Below, in pieces: positions 38,601 through 47,331 of a stretch of DNA of 64,000 nucleotides. The number at the start of each line of letters is the position of its first letter. Position 1 is the stretch's first letter. The stretch is from Thiosocius teredinicola (lineage in GTDB: Bacteria; Pseudomonadota; Gammaproteobacteria; Chromatiales; Chromatiaceae): contig NZ_CP019936.1 of the NCBI RefSeq assembly GCF_002009425.1, positions 1,847,297-1,911,296 of the forward strand, given 5' to 3'. Made by a program: the position numbers and the translations under genes. The notes beneath the pieces are model-generated. The model ran no database searches. It was given only the letters and a program-made list of their open reading frames with translations, and was not told the DNA's origin.

Positions 38601-38832
38601 TCAACGCTTCGACGCCGTTGATCGCGTTCTCGAGTGGCGCAGCCACCGTTTGTTCGATCGTCTGTGCCGAGGCGCCGGGATACAGCGCGCGCACCGTGAC
38701 CACCGGCGGGGCGATCTCCGGGTATTGAGCGATCGGCAGAATGCGCATCGCCAGCAGGCCGGCCAGCACCAGGAACAGAGACATGACCGTCGCGAACACC
38801 GGACGGTCGATGAAGAAGCGCGATACGACCAT
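35659..38832 (-). CDS. RND efflux transporter, AcrB/MexB (HAE1) type
   Basis: A 1057-aa inner membrane proton antiporter of a tripartite drug efflux system. It has two similar halves with 12 transmembrane helices, IDRPVFATVMSLFLVLAG at the N-terminus, the TM4 proton-relay pair in GIVVDDAIVVLENI, and AAKNAILIVEYA in the second half. The large periplasmic porter loops are intact. The ATG at 38832 overlaps the stop of the adaptor gene (TGATG). No outer membrane factor gene follows, so a TolC-like protein from elsewhere must be used. Confidence 0.95.
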   Translation of the reverse strand: MVVSRFFIDRPVFATVMSLFLVLAGLLAMRILPIAQYPEIAPPVVTVRALYPGASAQTIEQTVAAPLENAINGVEALMYMSSTSASNGVLEIQVTFEIGADVDQAALDVNNRVKQAESRLPEEVRRQGVTVEKSSSAFLQVIAFLSPDGSYDDIYTSNYVTLNVLDRLKRIPGTTNVQIFGAKDYAMRIWLKPDRMAELGVTAAEIVRAVQEQNAQFAAGKIGQPPIVTDQELVYTVNARGRMSTPDEFEEIIIRTGEGTSLLQLKDVAKVELGSKDYDFTGLYNGKPATLVGIFLQPGANALAVGDEVKATVAELAEQFPKGLTYSIPYDTTRFVEVSIREVLKTLGEAILLVVLVVYLFLQNWRATLIPVIAVPVSLLGTFVGLHLLGYTINTLTLFGMVLSIGIVVDDAIVVLENIERIMHEERRDAREAAIKAMHEVTGPVIAIVLVLCAVFIPIAFLGGLTGELYRQFAVTIAIAVVLSGFVALTLTPALSVIILRNQNRRESRFFNAFNRGFHHMTRGYLGGVGFLLKRTGLGIGLYLVMVAAAVYLWQITPGALVPDEDQGYYIGAVYLPDGSTLARTEEITQQVIDIMRSDEDAEHVVAFAGLDFLGGGFRNSAATIFVAAKHWDQRKRSINDMVGQLMGSSAGIREAMVIAFGPPPIFGLGNAGGFELYVQNRGDNDPKALAAASETLLTELRKDERIVQPLSLWRSRVPQLYVDVDRAKAKLLGVDIDSLFTTVAATLGTYYINDFNRFGRTWQVLMSAEPDYRSRPEDISALFVPGRDGAQVPLSALADIQYTSGPETIDRYNNLQAVKIFGNAAPGISSGQALEIVEEIADRALPPGFSYEWTGASFQEKRSSGTSALALILAVVMVFLILAAQYERWSLPLAVQLALPFGTFGALAAVWLRDLNNDVYFQIGLVTLLGLAAKNAILIVEYAVLKKDEGYSATAAAVEAARLRFRPILMTSLAFILGVLPLAISTGAGAGARHAVGTGVAGGMLAATFLAIFFIPLFYRLVADHRLKTNDAEFDKAPHVKPNTAPHTPSHHPAEP

Positions 38833-40067
38833 CAATGCGCTCCGGTTTGTGCGGTGTTGGCCTGTTCGGCGGCAGCGGCTGCTTCGGCCTCAGTCTGTGG
38901 TTGGATCGGCATGCCCGGGAAGTGGATGCGGGCGGTGCCGTCGATCACGATGCGGTCGCCGGCGGCCACGCCCGAGCGGATCACCCACAGGCGCTCGGTC
39001 TTGCCGTTATTGTCCTGTTCCACCCATTGGCCGACCTCGACCGGTTTGGGCATGGCGACATGGCCGCCACCTTCGCCTTCCGAGGCGACATAGACGAACT
39101 TGCCGTTGGCATCTTCCTGCACCGCACGTTGCGGCACCGCGAGTGCGCCGGGCAACACGCCGCCACCGACCAGCACGCGCACGAACTGGCCGGGACTCAG
39201 CTTGTTGTCGGCATTCGGCAGCGTCGCACGCAGTGCAAACGCTCCGGTCTGCGTATCGGTTCGGTAGTCGGTGAAATCCAATTGACCGCTCTGGGCGTAC
39301 GATGAGCCATCCGCCAGGCGCACCGTGATCGGTGTGTTTTCAGGTGCGGGCAGGGTCAGACTGCCATCGGCCTGTTGTTGCTCGATCGCCAGGCGGTCCT
39401 TTTCCGATATCGAGAACTGCACGTAGATCGGATCGGTCTGGGCTATGCGTGTCAGCGCGCCCGACGTGGGCGAGACCAAGGCGCCTTCGACCTGCAGTGC
39501 ACGACCGATGCGGCCGGCGATAGGGGCATCGACCTGCGTGTAGTCCAGATCGAGTTGCGCCTGGGTGACCTCGGCCTTGGTGGCGGCGACTGCGGCGCGC
39601 GCCAGATCGCGATTCGACAGCGCATCGTCGTACTCGCGTTTGCTGATCGCCTTGGCCTTGTTCAAAGGCGTTACCCGCGCGACCTCGCGCTGGGTCTGGG
39701 TGAGACGCGCCTGGGTTTCGGCAAGTGCTGCCTGCGCCGCCTCGAGCCTGGCTTCGAAAGGCGCGCGGTCTATGCGGAACAACACATCACCTGCGTCGAC
39801 ATGACCGCCTTCGTCGAACAGGCGCTGTTCTATGAGGCCGGTGATGCGCGGCCGGACCTCGATCTCGCGCGATGCCTCGAGTCGGCCGATATATTCGAAG
39901 CGCGCCGTCAGGTCTTTCGGCTGCAGCTCGAGAACAGTCACGGCCTGCGGCGGCATCGAGGGCTCGGCCGATTGCGACTCGCTCTGCTCGCAGCCGAGCA
40001 ACGGCAAGGTAATCAATGACACCACCAGGCCGGCGAGCCTCGAAGATCGGTACAACTTGGAAATCAT
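38832..40067 (-). CDS. RND efflux periplasmic adaptor (membrane fusion) lipoprotein
   Basis: A 411-aa AcrA/MexA-type adaptor. The lipobox LPLLGC puts the lipidated cysteine at C26. The lipoyl halves are in EIEVRPRITGLIEQRLFDEGG and APIAGRIGRALQVEGALV. The alpha-hairpin lies between about residues 105 and 170, followed by beta-barrel and membrane-proximal domains. A low-complexity Ala/Glu tail ends the protein. It is translationally coupled to the transporter gene downstream. No regulator (TetR, MarR or two-component) is adjacent. Confidence 0.94.
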   Translation of the reverse strand: MISKLYRSSRLAGLVVSLITLPLLGCEQSESQSAEPSMPPQAVTVLELQPKDLTARFEYIGRLEASREIEVRPRITGLIEQRLFDEGGHVDAGDVLFRIDRAPFEARLEAAQAALAETQARLTQTQREVARVTPLNKAKAISKREYDDALSNRDLARAAVAATKAEVTQAQLDLDYTQVDAPIAGRIGRALQVEGALVSPTSGALTRIAQTDPIYVQFSISEKDRLAIEQQQADGSLTLPAPENTPITVRLADGSSYAQSGQLDFTDYRTDTQTGAFALRATLPNADNKLSPGQFVRVLVGGGVLPGALAVPQRAVQEDANGKFVYVASEGEGGGHVAMPKPVEVGQWVEQDNNGKTERLWVIRSGVAAGDRIVIDGTARIHFPGMPIQPQTEAEAAAAAEQANTAQTGAH

Positions 40068-40455
40068 TTGGTGTCACTCCGGGGAGTCATTCATCGGTTC
40101 CGGTCGTTTCGTTCAATTCATGCCTGCCCGTTAAATCATTCGACAACGGATGGGCCGATAGGATCGCAAATTTGGCTGGCTACATGTGACTGTCTGATGA
40201 CCGCGAGCGCCCGGTAGCTGGCTGTAACGCCCTCCGAGTCCACCGGCCATAGAAATCGCGCGCAGCGATCTCAATTAAGGGACCGGTCGGTATCGTCGGG
40301 GGTGTGAGCACGACGCTACGATTCATCGGCTCGCGATCCATCTTCGCACGCCGCATTGTGTCTTGTCTGCAAATACGAGGCGATTGCATCAATAGTTTCA
40401 ATATCGCGCGCGTTTAGATGAGATCTTGCTCAAACCCGGTTTCAGTAAGGGGCAA
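40068..40455. other. Intergenic region upstream of the efflux operon, nothing recognised
   Basis: About 390 bp that should contain the efflux promoter. Short open frames on both strands lack ribosome sites and family patterns. No clear operator palindrome or terminator was found. Confidence 0.5.
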
Positions 40456-40806
40456 TCACAGCGACTTGCCATCGAAATGCTGCACCTCGATGCCGGCGAG
40501 GTCGACGTCTTCCAGGCAGCGGGCATTGACCGCGACCATCGCTTCTCCGGTTGCCGGGTCGATACCCTGACCAAACACATGGATACCGCATTCCGGGCAG
40601 AAGCGGTGCTCGATGGTCGCCTCGCCGAAGGTGTAGTTGCCGATCGCGCTTTCGTCGGTGGTCAGGTGCAGCGCAGGGCGTGGTACGAACCAAAGCAAAG
40701 AGCCTCTGCGCGCGCATATTGAGCAGTTGCATGCCAGCAGCGATGTCACATCGCCTTCGACGTCGAAGGCTATCTTGCCGCAGTGGCAGCTTCCGTGGTG
40801 TTTCAT
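40456..40806 (-). CDS. GFA (DUF636) family zinc-binding protein
   Basis: A 116-aa protein of the glutathione-dependent formaldehyde-activating enzyme-like family. Zinc ligands are in SCHCGKI, ACNCSICARRG and FCPECGIHVFG, the standard CxC, CxxC and CxxC arrangement. The family is broad and most members have no proven enzymatic role. The ATG at 40806 opens the conserved MKHHGSCHCG. The longer frame adds unrelated residues. Confidence 0.9.
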   Translation of the reverse strand: MKHHGSCHCGKIAFDVEGDVTSLLACNCSICARRGSLLWFVPRPALHLTTDESAIGNYTFGEATIEHRFCPECGIHVFGQGIDPATGEAMVAVNARCLEDVDLAGIEVQHFDGKSL

Positions 40807-41324
40807 ATTGTTCAGATCTCTCGGTGGATTGGTTTGCCGTTGTGTTTGAATACGACGAATGGGGCCGTGCGACTTCGACATGGGTATGCCGGTCGGTCTG
40901 CAGTTCGTGTCGCCCGGCGCGCCGGGCAGGTGTTTGGCTCGCCGATGAGCGCCAAAATAGCCGCCAGCTTTGCCGTGCCGCCTTACATTGGGAATCTCGT
41001 GATTCTACGGTTGGCCAATCACCGCATTGTGACCCATCCGCCGTTTTGTTCCTTTGTAATTGTGGCGCGGCGCATGTTGTTGCACGCCGCTGTTCGGCTG
41101 CCGCACGCCGGCAAGGCGTCGGATGCGGCGAGAGGATGCCCGATTCGGCAATCGCGCTATGCTATGGCATGACGACCGACTCGCAGACCCCCGCCGCCTG
41201 GGCGTCGCAGTTTTGTCGTCAGCAAAAGAAATAACGACTTGTGCCGCTGATTATTGGAGCCTGAGCGCTCACTCATCTGTGGGTGCCCAGCGAAAAACTC
41301 GTCTGACGGAAGAAGGGTACAGTC
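40807..41324. other. Intergenic region with amidase debris
   Basis: About 520 bp between the GFA gene and the HDOD gene. It contains a short amidase C-terminal remnant (described separately). No complete gene, RNA or terminator was seen. Confidence 0.5.
40859..40948 (+). pseudogene. Amidase C-terminal remnant
   Basis: The frame reads GPCDFDMGMPVGLQFVSPG and, after a few more residues, ends at a TGA. P-x-G/D-F-x-x-G-M/L-P-V-G-L-Q-x-V-x-P is the conserved C-terminal block of the amidase-signature family. Nothing upstream continues the amidase, so only about 30 codons are left. Confidence 0.5.
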
Positions 41325-42263
41325 GTGGAAATTCGTATGGATGAATCGCTGCAGCAGGCATTGCTGGGCGCGCAATTACCGACCTTGCCGGCAGTAGCCG
41401 TGCAACTGATCGGATTGGGTCAATCGGAGCATGCGGATGTCACCCAGCTGGTCGACATCGTAATTCGTGATCCGGCGTTGTCTTCCACGCTGCTGCGGCT
41501 GGCCAACTCCGCGGCCTATCGGCGAGTGACCCCCGCCGACACATTGACACTCGCGACCAGCTATCTGGGGTTTGAGCCTTCTCGGATGATCGCCTTGTCG
41601 GCCACCTTGGTTCCGGCTTTGGCGGGGGACAGGGAGCAGCCCTTTTGTTACACCCCGTATTGGCGTCGCGCCTTGCTGGCAGCGTCGTGTTCGCGCGCGA
41701 TTGCCCGTCGGCTGTTCCCACGTGATGTCGAGTCTGTGTCGCTCGCGGCGTTGCTGCAGGATGTCGGGATGCTGGCCATCGCGCAATTGCCGAACGCCGT
41801 ATACCAGGGCCAGGCCTGCGAAACGTTCGATCACAAAGGCGCCGTGGCGCGTGAACGCGAAGTGCTCGGCGAGGACCACGCCACGATCGGTGCGTGGCTA
41901 TTGAAGCGCTGGGAGTTTCCGGAAAACCTCGTTGATGCGGTGGCCGTGAGTAACGACTACTCGCGCTGGCAGGCCGAGGGCAAGGCCGGCGATTTTGACG
42001 GTGCGGTGATGGCGTCGGGCCTGATGGCGGACGCGTGGATGTCGGCCGATCAACCCGAGGCAGTGCCTACATTGCACGACCGGATCTGCGCACTGCTCGG
42101 CGCCGGTTGGGACGATGTTATCGAGATCATGACCGAGGCATCCGCCGAGGTGCCGATCGTCGAGGCGTTGTGCAGCACCAAGGTGATGGATGAGGCCAGT
42201 CTCCAGGCCGCACTTGATGTGTTGGCTGTTGCCAAGGTGGACGCAGCCGGTCAGGCCGAGTGA
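41325..42263 (+). CDS. HDOD-domain signalling protein
   Basis: A 312-aa protein. The HDOD domain covers roughly residues 18-215: LPTLPAVAVQLIGLG, VDIVIRDPALSSTLLRLANSA, and ALLQDVGMLAIAQL in place of the metal-binding HD. HDOD proteins are related to HD phosphohydrolases but usually lack catalytic residues and act in signal transduction. The GTG at 41325 has an AGAAGGG site at a good distance. ATG four codons later is an alternative. Confidence 0.88.
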   Translation: MEIRMDESLQQALLGAQLPTLPAVAVQLIGLGQSEHADVTQLVDIVIRDPALSSTLLRLANSAAYRRVTPADTLTLATSYLGFEPSRMIALSATLVPALAGDREQPFCYTPYWRRALLAASCSRAIARRLFPRDVESVSLAALLQDVGMLAIAQLPNAVYQGQACETFDHKGAVAREREVLGEDHATIGAWLLKRWEFPENLVDAVAVSNDYSRWQAEGKAGDFDGAVMASGLMADAWMSADQPEAVPTLHDRICALLGAGWDDVIEIMTEASAEVPIVEALCSTKVMDEASLQAALDVLAVAKVDAAGQAE

Positions 42264-42312
42264 TTGGTAACCTGTTGCCTACGGGGCAACCCGGGCTGCC
42301 CGTTGACGCACC

Positions 42313-42723
42313 TTAGTCGTTGGCCGCCGGCATACCGAGCTGATCGATTGCCTGCCGCCACTTGTTGGCGTCGAAGGCGATCGACATATCACTGAAGTAA
42401 ACCTGCGCATTGTCGATCGTGTCGAGCAGTATGGCCTGAACATACTGAGGCGCGATACGTGATTGCGAAATCTTTTCCGGCACCGCCACGTGCACGTATA
42501 AGGTGTTGTCGCGATCGTTGTATGCACCCATGCGCATCCCTTCAAACGGCGGCGCATCCTGAGCAGTGGATAGCATGAAGGTCAGGTCAAGTTTCGGTCC
42601 ACCGGGCAGGTGACCCCCTCGCTTCTGCGTCGCGATTCCCGTCGCGTAGTAGATGATGGCTTTGTCGATCGGGCTCTTGTCCAGATCCGCGGTCGGTTTC
42701 TTTACGCTGATAAACAGGCTCAT
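42313..42723 (-). CDS. Hypothetical protein
   Basis: A 136-aa soluble protein with no signal peptide or membrane segment. The sequence (for example LDLTFMLSTAQDAPPFEGM and YVHVAVPEKI) looks like a real folded protein, but I recognise no family. The ATG at 42723 starts MSLFISVKKP. A longer frame begins at 42765. It is convergent with the HDOD gene, separated by a short GC-rich palindromic stretch without a T run. Confidence 0.6.
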   Translation of the reverse strand: MSLFISVKKPTADLDKSPIDKAIIYYATGIATQKRGGHLPGGPKLDLTFMLSTAQDAPPFEGMRMGAYNDRDNTLYVHVAVPEKISQSRIAPQYVQAILLDTIDNAQVYFSDMSIAFDANKWRQAIDQLGMPAAND

Positions 42724-42993
42724 CGTTTCGTCTCGCTGCGAACTAACGTTGCTGTGTTGAGGCAATTAGTGCGCCAAGCCGTGCATTTTGTAGCGTGAGG
42801 TTAGGGTGGGATCCGTCTTGGAGCCGCTTAAGCGTGTGCATTCGGTAGATCGTGAGTGCGAGCTGTACAGCACGCCGATGGCCAGGGGAGGGAGCATCGG
42901 CGCGGGTGGTTTGTGCCAATCAGCGTCGCTTTGTCGCCAGTCCGACAATCAGCTCGAGCACCATCGGCATGCGTTGTGCGTGGTGCCGAGCGG

Positions 42994-43725
42994 CTAGGGC
43001 GTCTCTGACCATTTCTTCAGATTGACGCACACGCCTTCGTACAGCACCTGCGATCCGGGAGCCGTCTGCGCTTCGCTCATGTCGTTGAGCGAGACGATCA
43101 ATGCCTTGGCACGTCGCAACAGCTTCCAGGGTCCGTCGGGAATCTCGAACGTGGTCTGGTCGGCAGGGATCGCGGCAAGGAACACCGGCTGATCGGTGTC
43201 ACGGTCGCGTATCCACAGACGCAATTCCTTGCCGGATTCGGCCGGCAGCGGCGTTTTCGCCGCGATCTCCAGGCGGTTGGGGCGGTTGTAGGCCATTACG
43301 GCGACGCCGGGCTTGGATTGCGCGTCCGACAGTACACCGACATAGACCAACTCGGATTCAGCATCTTCCTGGGGCAGTACGCCCACGGCGACAACCGCTA
43401 TCAGGGCCGCCGCGATCAGGCCGTTGGCGGTCGCCAGGCTGCGCCAGAATCCCAGGTGCTGCCACCATTTCTGTGGTGCAGTGTCGGCCCGCGTCGTCGG
43501 CTTGGTGGCCTGTTCCAGGGCTGCGCGCAGTCGCGACGGTGGTATGACATCGGGCGCCGACAGTGACAGCGGCGTGAGGTCTTCCTGGTATTCGACGACC
43601 AGCCGGCGCAGCGCGGGATCGTCTGCCATCAGGCGTTCAAAGCGGGCACGCGCGGCGCCGTGCAGTGAGCCCAAGGCGTACTCACCGGCCAATTGTTCGC
43701 GCAATAAAGGATCGTCGTATTTCAT
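42994..43725 (-). CDS. Anti-sigma factor, RskA-like
   Basis: A 243-aa membrane protein. A cytoplasmic N-terminal anti-sigma domain (EYALGSLHGAARARFERLM) is followed by one transmembrane helix near residues 95-118 (GLIAAALIAVVAVGVL) and a periplasmic RskA domain (VMAYNRPNRLEI, LRLWIRD, then VSLN). It should hold the ECF sigma factor encoded immediately upstream. The ATG at 43725 overlaps the sigma stop as ATGA, which decides between two nearby starts. Confidence 0.9.
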   Translation of the reverse strand: MKYDDPLLREQLAGEYALGSLHGAARARFERLMADDPALRRLVVEYQEDLTPLSLSAPDVIPPSRLRAALEQATKPTTRADTAPQKWWQHLGFWRSLATANGLIAAALIAVVAVGVLPQEDAESELVYVGVLSDAQSKPGVAVMAYNRPNRLEIAAKTPLPAESGKELRLWIRDRDTDQPVFLAAIPADQTTFEIPDGPWKLLRRAKALIVSLNDMSEAQTAPGSQVLYEGVCVNLKKWSETP

Positions 43726-44288
43726 CGGCGCATACATTTCCGAATCTGTTCGAGTCCCCTGCGTACCCAGGTCTTGACCGTGCCTATCGGCCGGTTATCG
43801 TTCCTTGAGACCTCTGTGGGCGTGTATCCGTGGTGATAAATCTTCAGAATACACAGCCGCTGACTTTCATTCAGTTCCTCCAGGCATCGGCGTAGCCGTT
43901 CCATCTCACTGCCGGTTTCCGTGGTCTTTAGTGGATCCAGGGCGGACGGCAGTGTCTCGTCGAGCAGATCGCTGCGCTGCGCGGCCGCGTGTTCGGCGCT
44001 GCGCAGGAAATCGATCGCACGGTTGCGGGCAATATTGATCAGCCATGTCATCGGCTGCCCGCGCGATGCGTTGTAGCTGTCTGCCGCGTTCCATACCTTC
44101 AGGTAGACGTCTTGTACGACCTCTTCTGCCCAGTGCTCTCGATTAACTATACGAAGTACGACGCCGAAAAGTTTCGCCGACGTTGCGTCATACAGGGAAA
44201 GAAAGGCTTTTTGATCGCGCAGGGCACAGCGGCCGATCAGCGTGGCTAGCTGGGTCTGGTCCTGCGATGCGATGGAGCGGCTTGTCAT
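43722..44288 (-). CDS. ECF sigma factor of the SigK/RskA-paired type
   Basis: A 188-aa sigma-70 family ECF factor. Region 2 has AEEVVQDVYLKVWNAADSY and the DNA-opening part TWLINIARNRAIDFLR. Region 4 has CLEELNESQRLCILKIYHHG and an HTH ending GTVKTWVRRGLEQIRKCM. It is translationally coupled to the anti-sigma gene. Its regulon is unknown. Confidence 0.93.
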   Translation of the reverse strand: MTSRSIASQDQTQLATLIGRCALRDQKAFLSLYDATSAKLFGVVLRIVNREHWAEEVVQDVYLKVWNAADSYNASRGQPMTWLINIARNRAIDFLRSAEHAAAQRSDLLDETLPSALDPLKTTETGSEMERLRRCLEELNESQRLCILKIYHHGYTPTEVSRNDNRPIGTVKTWVRRGLEQIRKCMRR

Positions 44289-45162
44289 GCGCGGTGATCA
44301 ACGTGGCGTTGGCAGCGGTCGGTTCCGGGGCAAACCCTGCCGCTGGCCACTGCTGCCGATGGGTTTGTCGATGCCGTACCGTTTGACCTTGTAGACGGTT
44401 CAGTTTGTTTTCCGCGAAGGGCTATGGCCGCACCCCTGGTTCGACCGCTACTGCCGCCTTCGTCGCCCGGCTAGTTTACACGCCGGGAATCTCGTTACCA
44501 GCCTTTGGGCGCGGCACCGCTGCGACCGGATCTCGCGACCGGTGGCAACTCCGCTGAATCCCCCCGGTGCGTTTCGTTCGTAAAAGCAGACAGACACGGC
44601 GGCACGCGATGGTCGTCCATACACACATTGGGTGCGTGTCTACGTCTGGGTCTCCCTGAAGCGACCCGTGGCTATCGGGTCTTTGCCTGCCCGATCGAGT
44701 TGGCTTGGCGGTGCAGGCTTTTTTTTATTCCATCCCGGTGGGTGGTCGGCAGCGCCGGCGACCCATCGGGAATCCTCTGACCTTGTTGAACACCTCTGGC
44801 GTTCTGAGGGGCCAATCAGGACGCCGACGAAAAGGTAGAACACCGCCGTGGTCATCGGCATGCGGCGGATACGCGAGGCAAGCAGCCCCATCGAGATCAG
44901 TACCAGCCCGACCAGGATGTACCAGCCGACCGGTGTCATGGGTGTGTTCGTGTGTTCGGACACACGTCTTGGCGACGATCAATCCCCAAGACAAGGAATC
45001 TGCTCTGCTTATACGGCTTCATGGTGCACGCAGACCTTTCGTTACCGGTTGTTCGATAGCGCCGACGGTAAACCGCGGGCAGCGGGCAGACAAGCCGACA
45101 AAGGCAGCGGTAGTTGGCGCTGTCGCGCGTCGGACAGCGTTAAAGGCAACGGCAGACTGTGG
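44289..45162. other. Gene-poor region with antiporter debris
   Basis: About 870 bp upstream of the ECF sigma gene. Apart from the N-terminal fragment of a cation/proton antiporter (minus strand, about 44780-44939) nothing coding was recognised. The sigma promoter should lie near 44300-44400. Confidence 0.5.
44640..44963 (-). pseudogene. Truncated cation/proton antiporter (N-terminal fragment)
   Basis: The open frame begins MSEHTNTPMTPVGWYILVG and continues with LLASRIRRMPMTTAVFYL and FVGVLIGP. This is the first two transmembrane segments of a CPA-type Na+/H+ antiporter. Directly after IGP the sequence becomes an unrelated hydrophilic, charged tail with no membrane segment. The remaining ten or so helices are missing, probably through deletion. 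Confidence 0.55.
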
Positions 45163-47046
45163 CTACCAGGAGCCGAGCGGGTTGTCGGTAGACAGCGACA
45201 CCATGAACGAATAGCCGGGTTCGTCTTCGCTGCCTCTTACCGCCGGGTTGCCGTGCAGCACGTTGCCGGAGAAGGCCAGGGCCAGGCCGCGGCGGGTGGA
45301 AGAGGGCTGTTGCAGCGTCCACACCAGGTTGGCGCCCAGGTCTGCGACGCTGTCGTTGTCGACATCGTCGGAACGTGAGCGGCTTTGATAGGCGACGTCG
45401 AAGTTGGCCTGCAGATCGTGGCGCAAGGTAATCGCCGAAGAGGAGATGCCGGCGCGCCATTTATCGGCCGTCGTGCCGGTGGCCGCATCGCGCTTGCGCT
45501 GCCACGACAGGGCCGGCTTTACCGACATCGGCAGGCCGGCAGATATGTCGCCATAAACGTCGAAACCCATGGTGCGGATACCGGCACTGGTGGCTGCGTC
45601 GATCTTGCCGGGGGCGCGTCCACCCTTGGCGCGCATGCCCCACAGCCACTCGTCGTGAGCGAACTCGCTCTGTAGCGACAGGTCGATCGAACGCTGCAGC
45701 GGGTCTTGTGCGGCGCTGTTGTCGCTGGTGGCGACATAGTGACTTTTGCCGAATTCGCTGGCCACCTTGTACGACGGCTTGCCGAGCACATCGAAGAAGG
45801 GCGCCTCGGTCGGTGACCAGATCGTCGCCAGCTGCAGCTTGTCGGTGATGATCACCGGGCGCGACGGGTCTTCTTCGAGATTGTTGCGCCGGCGATCGAC
45901 AGCGGCATCGAACTGCCATTCGTCGACGGTGATGCCGCCGTAGGTGCGCAGGTTGATCCGGTCGGTCGACAGCGTGGGGTTGCCCAGGCTGCCGAACCAG
46001 GGAGTGACTTCGCTGTATTGGGTGCCGACGTGCCACTTGTGCGGAGCATCTTCCGCGGCGTGATACTCCATGCTCATCGCGTAGGCCTGACCGGCATCGA
46101 CTTCTTTGGTATCAGCCGCCGAGCGATCCCATTCGAATTCCGAGCCGGCGTACTCGGCGTGCAGGCGCAGTTGGTTCGACAGCATCGAGGCGTTGCCGGC
46201 CACCGACCACGCGCTGCCGCCGTGCTGCTCGGAGCCTTTCGAGCGTGCCGTGCCGCTAACCCAGCCGCTGACGATGCTGAACTGATTGTCGCCGTATGAA
46301 GGCAGTTGCTGTTCAACGAGCACGCCGTTGAGCTGATAGCGCGCATCGTCCGTACCGACCAGGCGCTTGTAACCGCTGTCGGCCTGCGAGCTGACGCCGA
46401 ATCCGCGGATCTGGATCTGTTCGCCAAGATCCCATTCGGCGACGGCACCGGGGCGGTCGAGGTCTTTATGAATCAGGCTGTTGTAGGCGAGTTTCTGCGG
46501 CCCGACGCGCGCCTGCATCTGACCGGCACGCAGCGTGGCCAGAAACTTCTCCGGCGAGTCTTCGCGGTCACTTTCTTTGACCTCGTCGTCAGCCACTTCG
46601 AGTTCGAGTTCGGCGAACGCGCCGAACGGCGTCACGGCGCGCTTCGACGTTACCGCGGTTGCATCGCCGCCGGTATCGCTGTCCTGTTTGACGGCAAACT
46701 GCCACACGCCGAGTTCACGCCAACGGCCACGGTCGGGTGCGTACACCAGGCGCAGGCGATGGCTGCCTTCGGCAAGTGGTTGGATGGGGCGGTAGGTGGC
46801 GACACCGGCGTCGAAGACGATGGCGTCGGTGATGCTGACATCGTCGAGTTCGAAATGCAGCGCGGCGCGCACCGGGGTGGGCAAGGACTGCGGCAGTTCG
46901 AGACGGATCGGCTCGGCCGCGGAGACGGAGTGCGTATTATTGAGCAGGCGTACTGTCCAATCGCGGTGCGACAACGACGCGCCGGCGCTGCCGACCCATG
47001 TCGACAGGCTCAACAACAATACCGCTGACCACCAAATCCGTTTCAC
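45163..47046 (-). CDS. Unrecognised exported, probably outer-membrane beta-barrel protein
   Basis: A 627-aa product from a GTG at 47046 with a GGAAG site. A signal peptide (about residues 1-23, ending AGA) precedes a domain of about 100 aa with the beta-sandwich look of a periplasmic module (ALHFELDDVSITDAIVFDAG, RLRLVYAPDRG). From about residue 150 the sequence has alternating amphipathic strands and aromatic girdle residues, and it ends in Trp, as outer membrane barrels often do. No family recognised. Monocistronic. An inverted repeat lies about 85-115 bp upstream. Confidence 0.65.
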   Translation of the reverse strand: MKRIWWSAVLLLSLSTWVGSAGASLSHRDWTVRLLNNTHSVSAAEPIRLELPQSLPTPVRAALHFELDDVSITDAIVFDAGVATYRPIQPLAEGSHRLRLVYAPDRGRWRELGVWQFAVKQDSDTGGDATAVTSKRAVTPFGAFAELELEVADDEVKESDREDSPEKFLATLRAGQMQARVGPQKLAYNSLIHKDLDRPGAVAEWDLGEQIQIRGFGVSSQADSGYKRLVGTDDARYQLNGVLVEQQLPSYGDNQFSIVSGWVSGTARSKGSEQHGGSAWSVAGNASMLSNQLRLHAEYAGSEFEWDRSAADTKEVDAGQAYAMSMEYHAAEDAPHKWHVGTQYSEVTPWFGSLGNPTLSTDRINLRTYGGITVDEWQFDAAVDRRRNNLEEDPSRPVIITDKLQLATIWSPTEAPFFDVLGKPSYKVASEFGKSHYVATSDNSAAQDPLQRSIDLSLQSEFAHDEWLWGMRAKGGRAPGKIDAATSAGIRTMGFDVYGDISAGLPMSVKPALSWQRKRDAATGTTADKWRAGISSSAITLRHDLQANFDVAYQSRSRSDDVDNDSVADLGANLVWTLQQPSSTRRGLALAFSGNVLHGNPAVRGSEDEPGYSFMVSLSTDNPLGSW

Positions 47047-47130
47047 TGAGATACCACTTCCGCCGACTGGAAAGAGAACACGATCACAATTCCCAAAACA
47101 TTGGGGAAATTACTAGTTCACGTTAGGAAA

Positions 47131-47159
47131 TCTCTGTAAGTTTCTGCTTTTTACAGAGA
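47131..47159. promoter_or_regulatory. Inverted repeat upstream of the outer-membrane protein gene
   Basis: TCTCTGTAA (47131-47139) and TTACAGAGA (47151-47159) are perfect complements around an 11-bp spacer in an AT-rich stretch. It lies before the start of the minus-strand gene at 47046. It could be an operator or an RNA hairpin. No protein family was matched to it. Confidence 0.4.
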
Positions 47160-47331
47160 AATCATCCAAATTCTGAAGATTTAGCGACCGCGAATGGGAT
47201 ATCTGAAGCAAATCTGTCGGCGGGTGAAGAGCGGAAGCGCCCGGCGGGCCGTGCTCGAACCTGCAGGTTGGGAAGTGGCTGCCTGAAATGCCCCTATGTC
47301 TTGAGTGACGCGAGGCGGAACCGGGGGTCGC

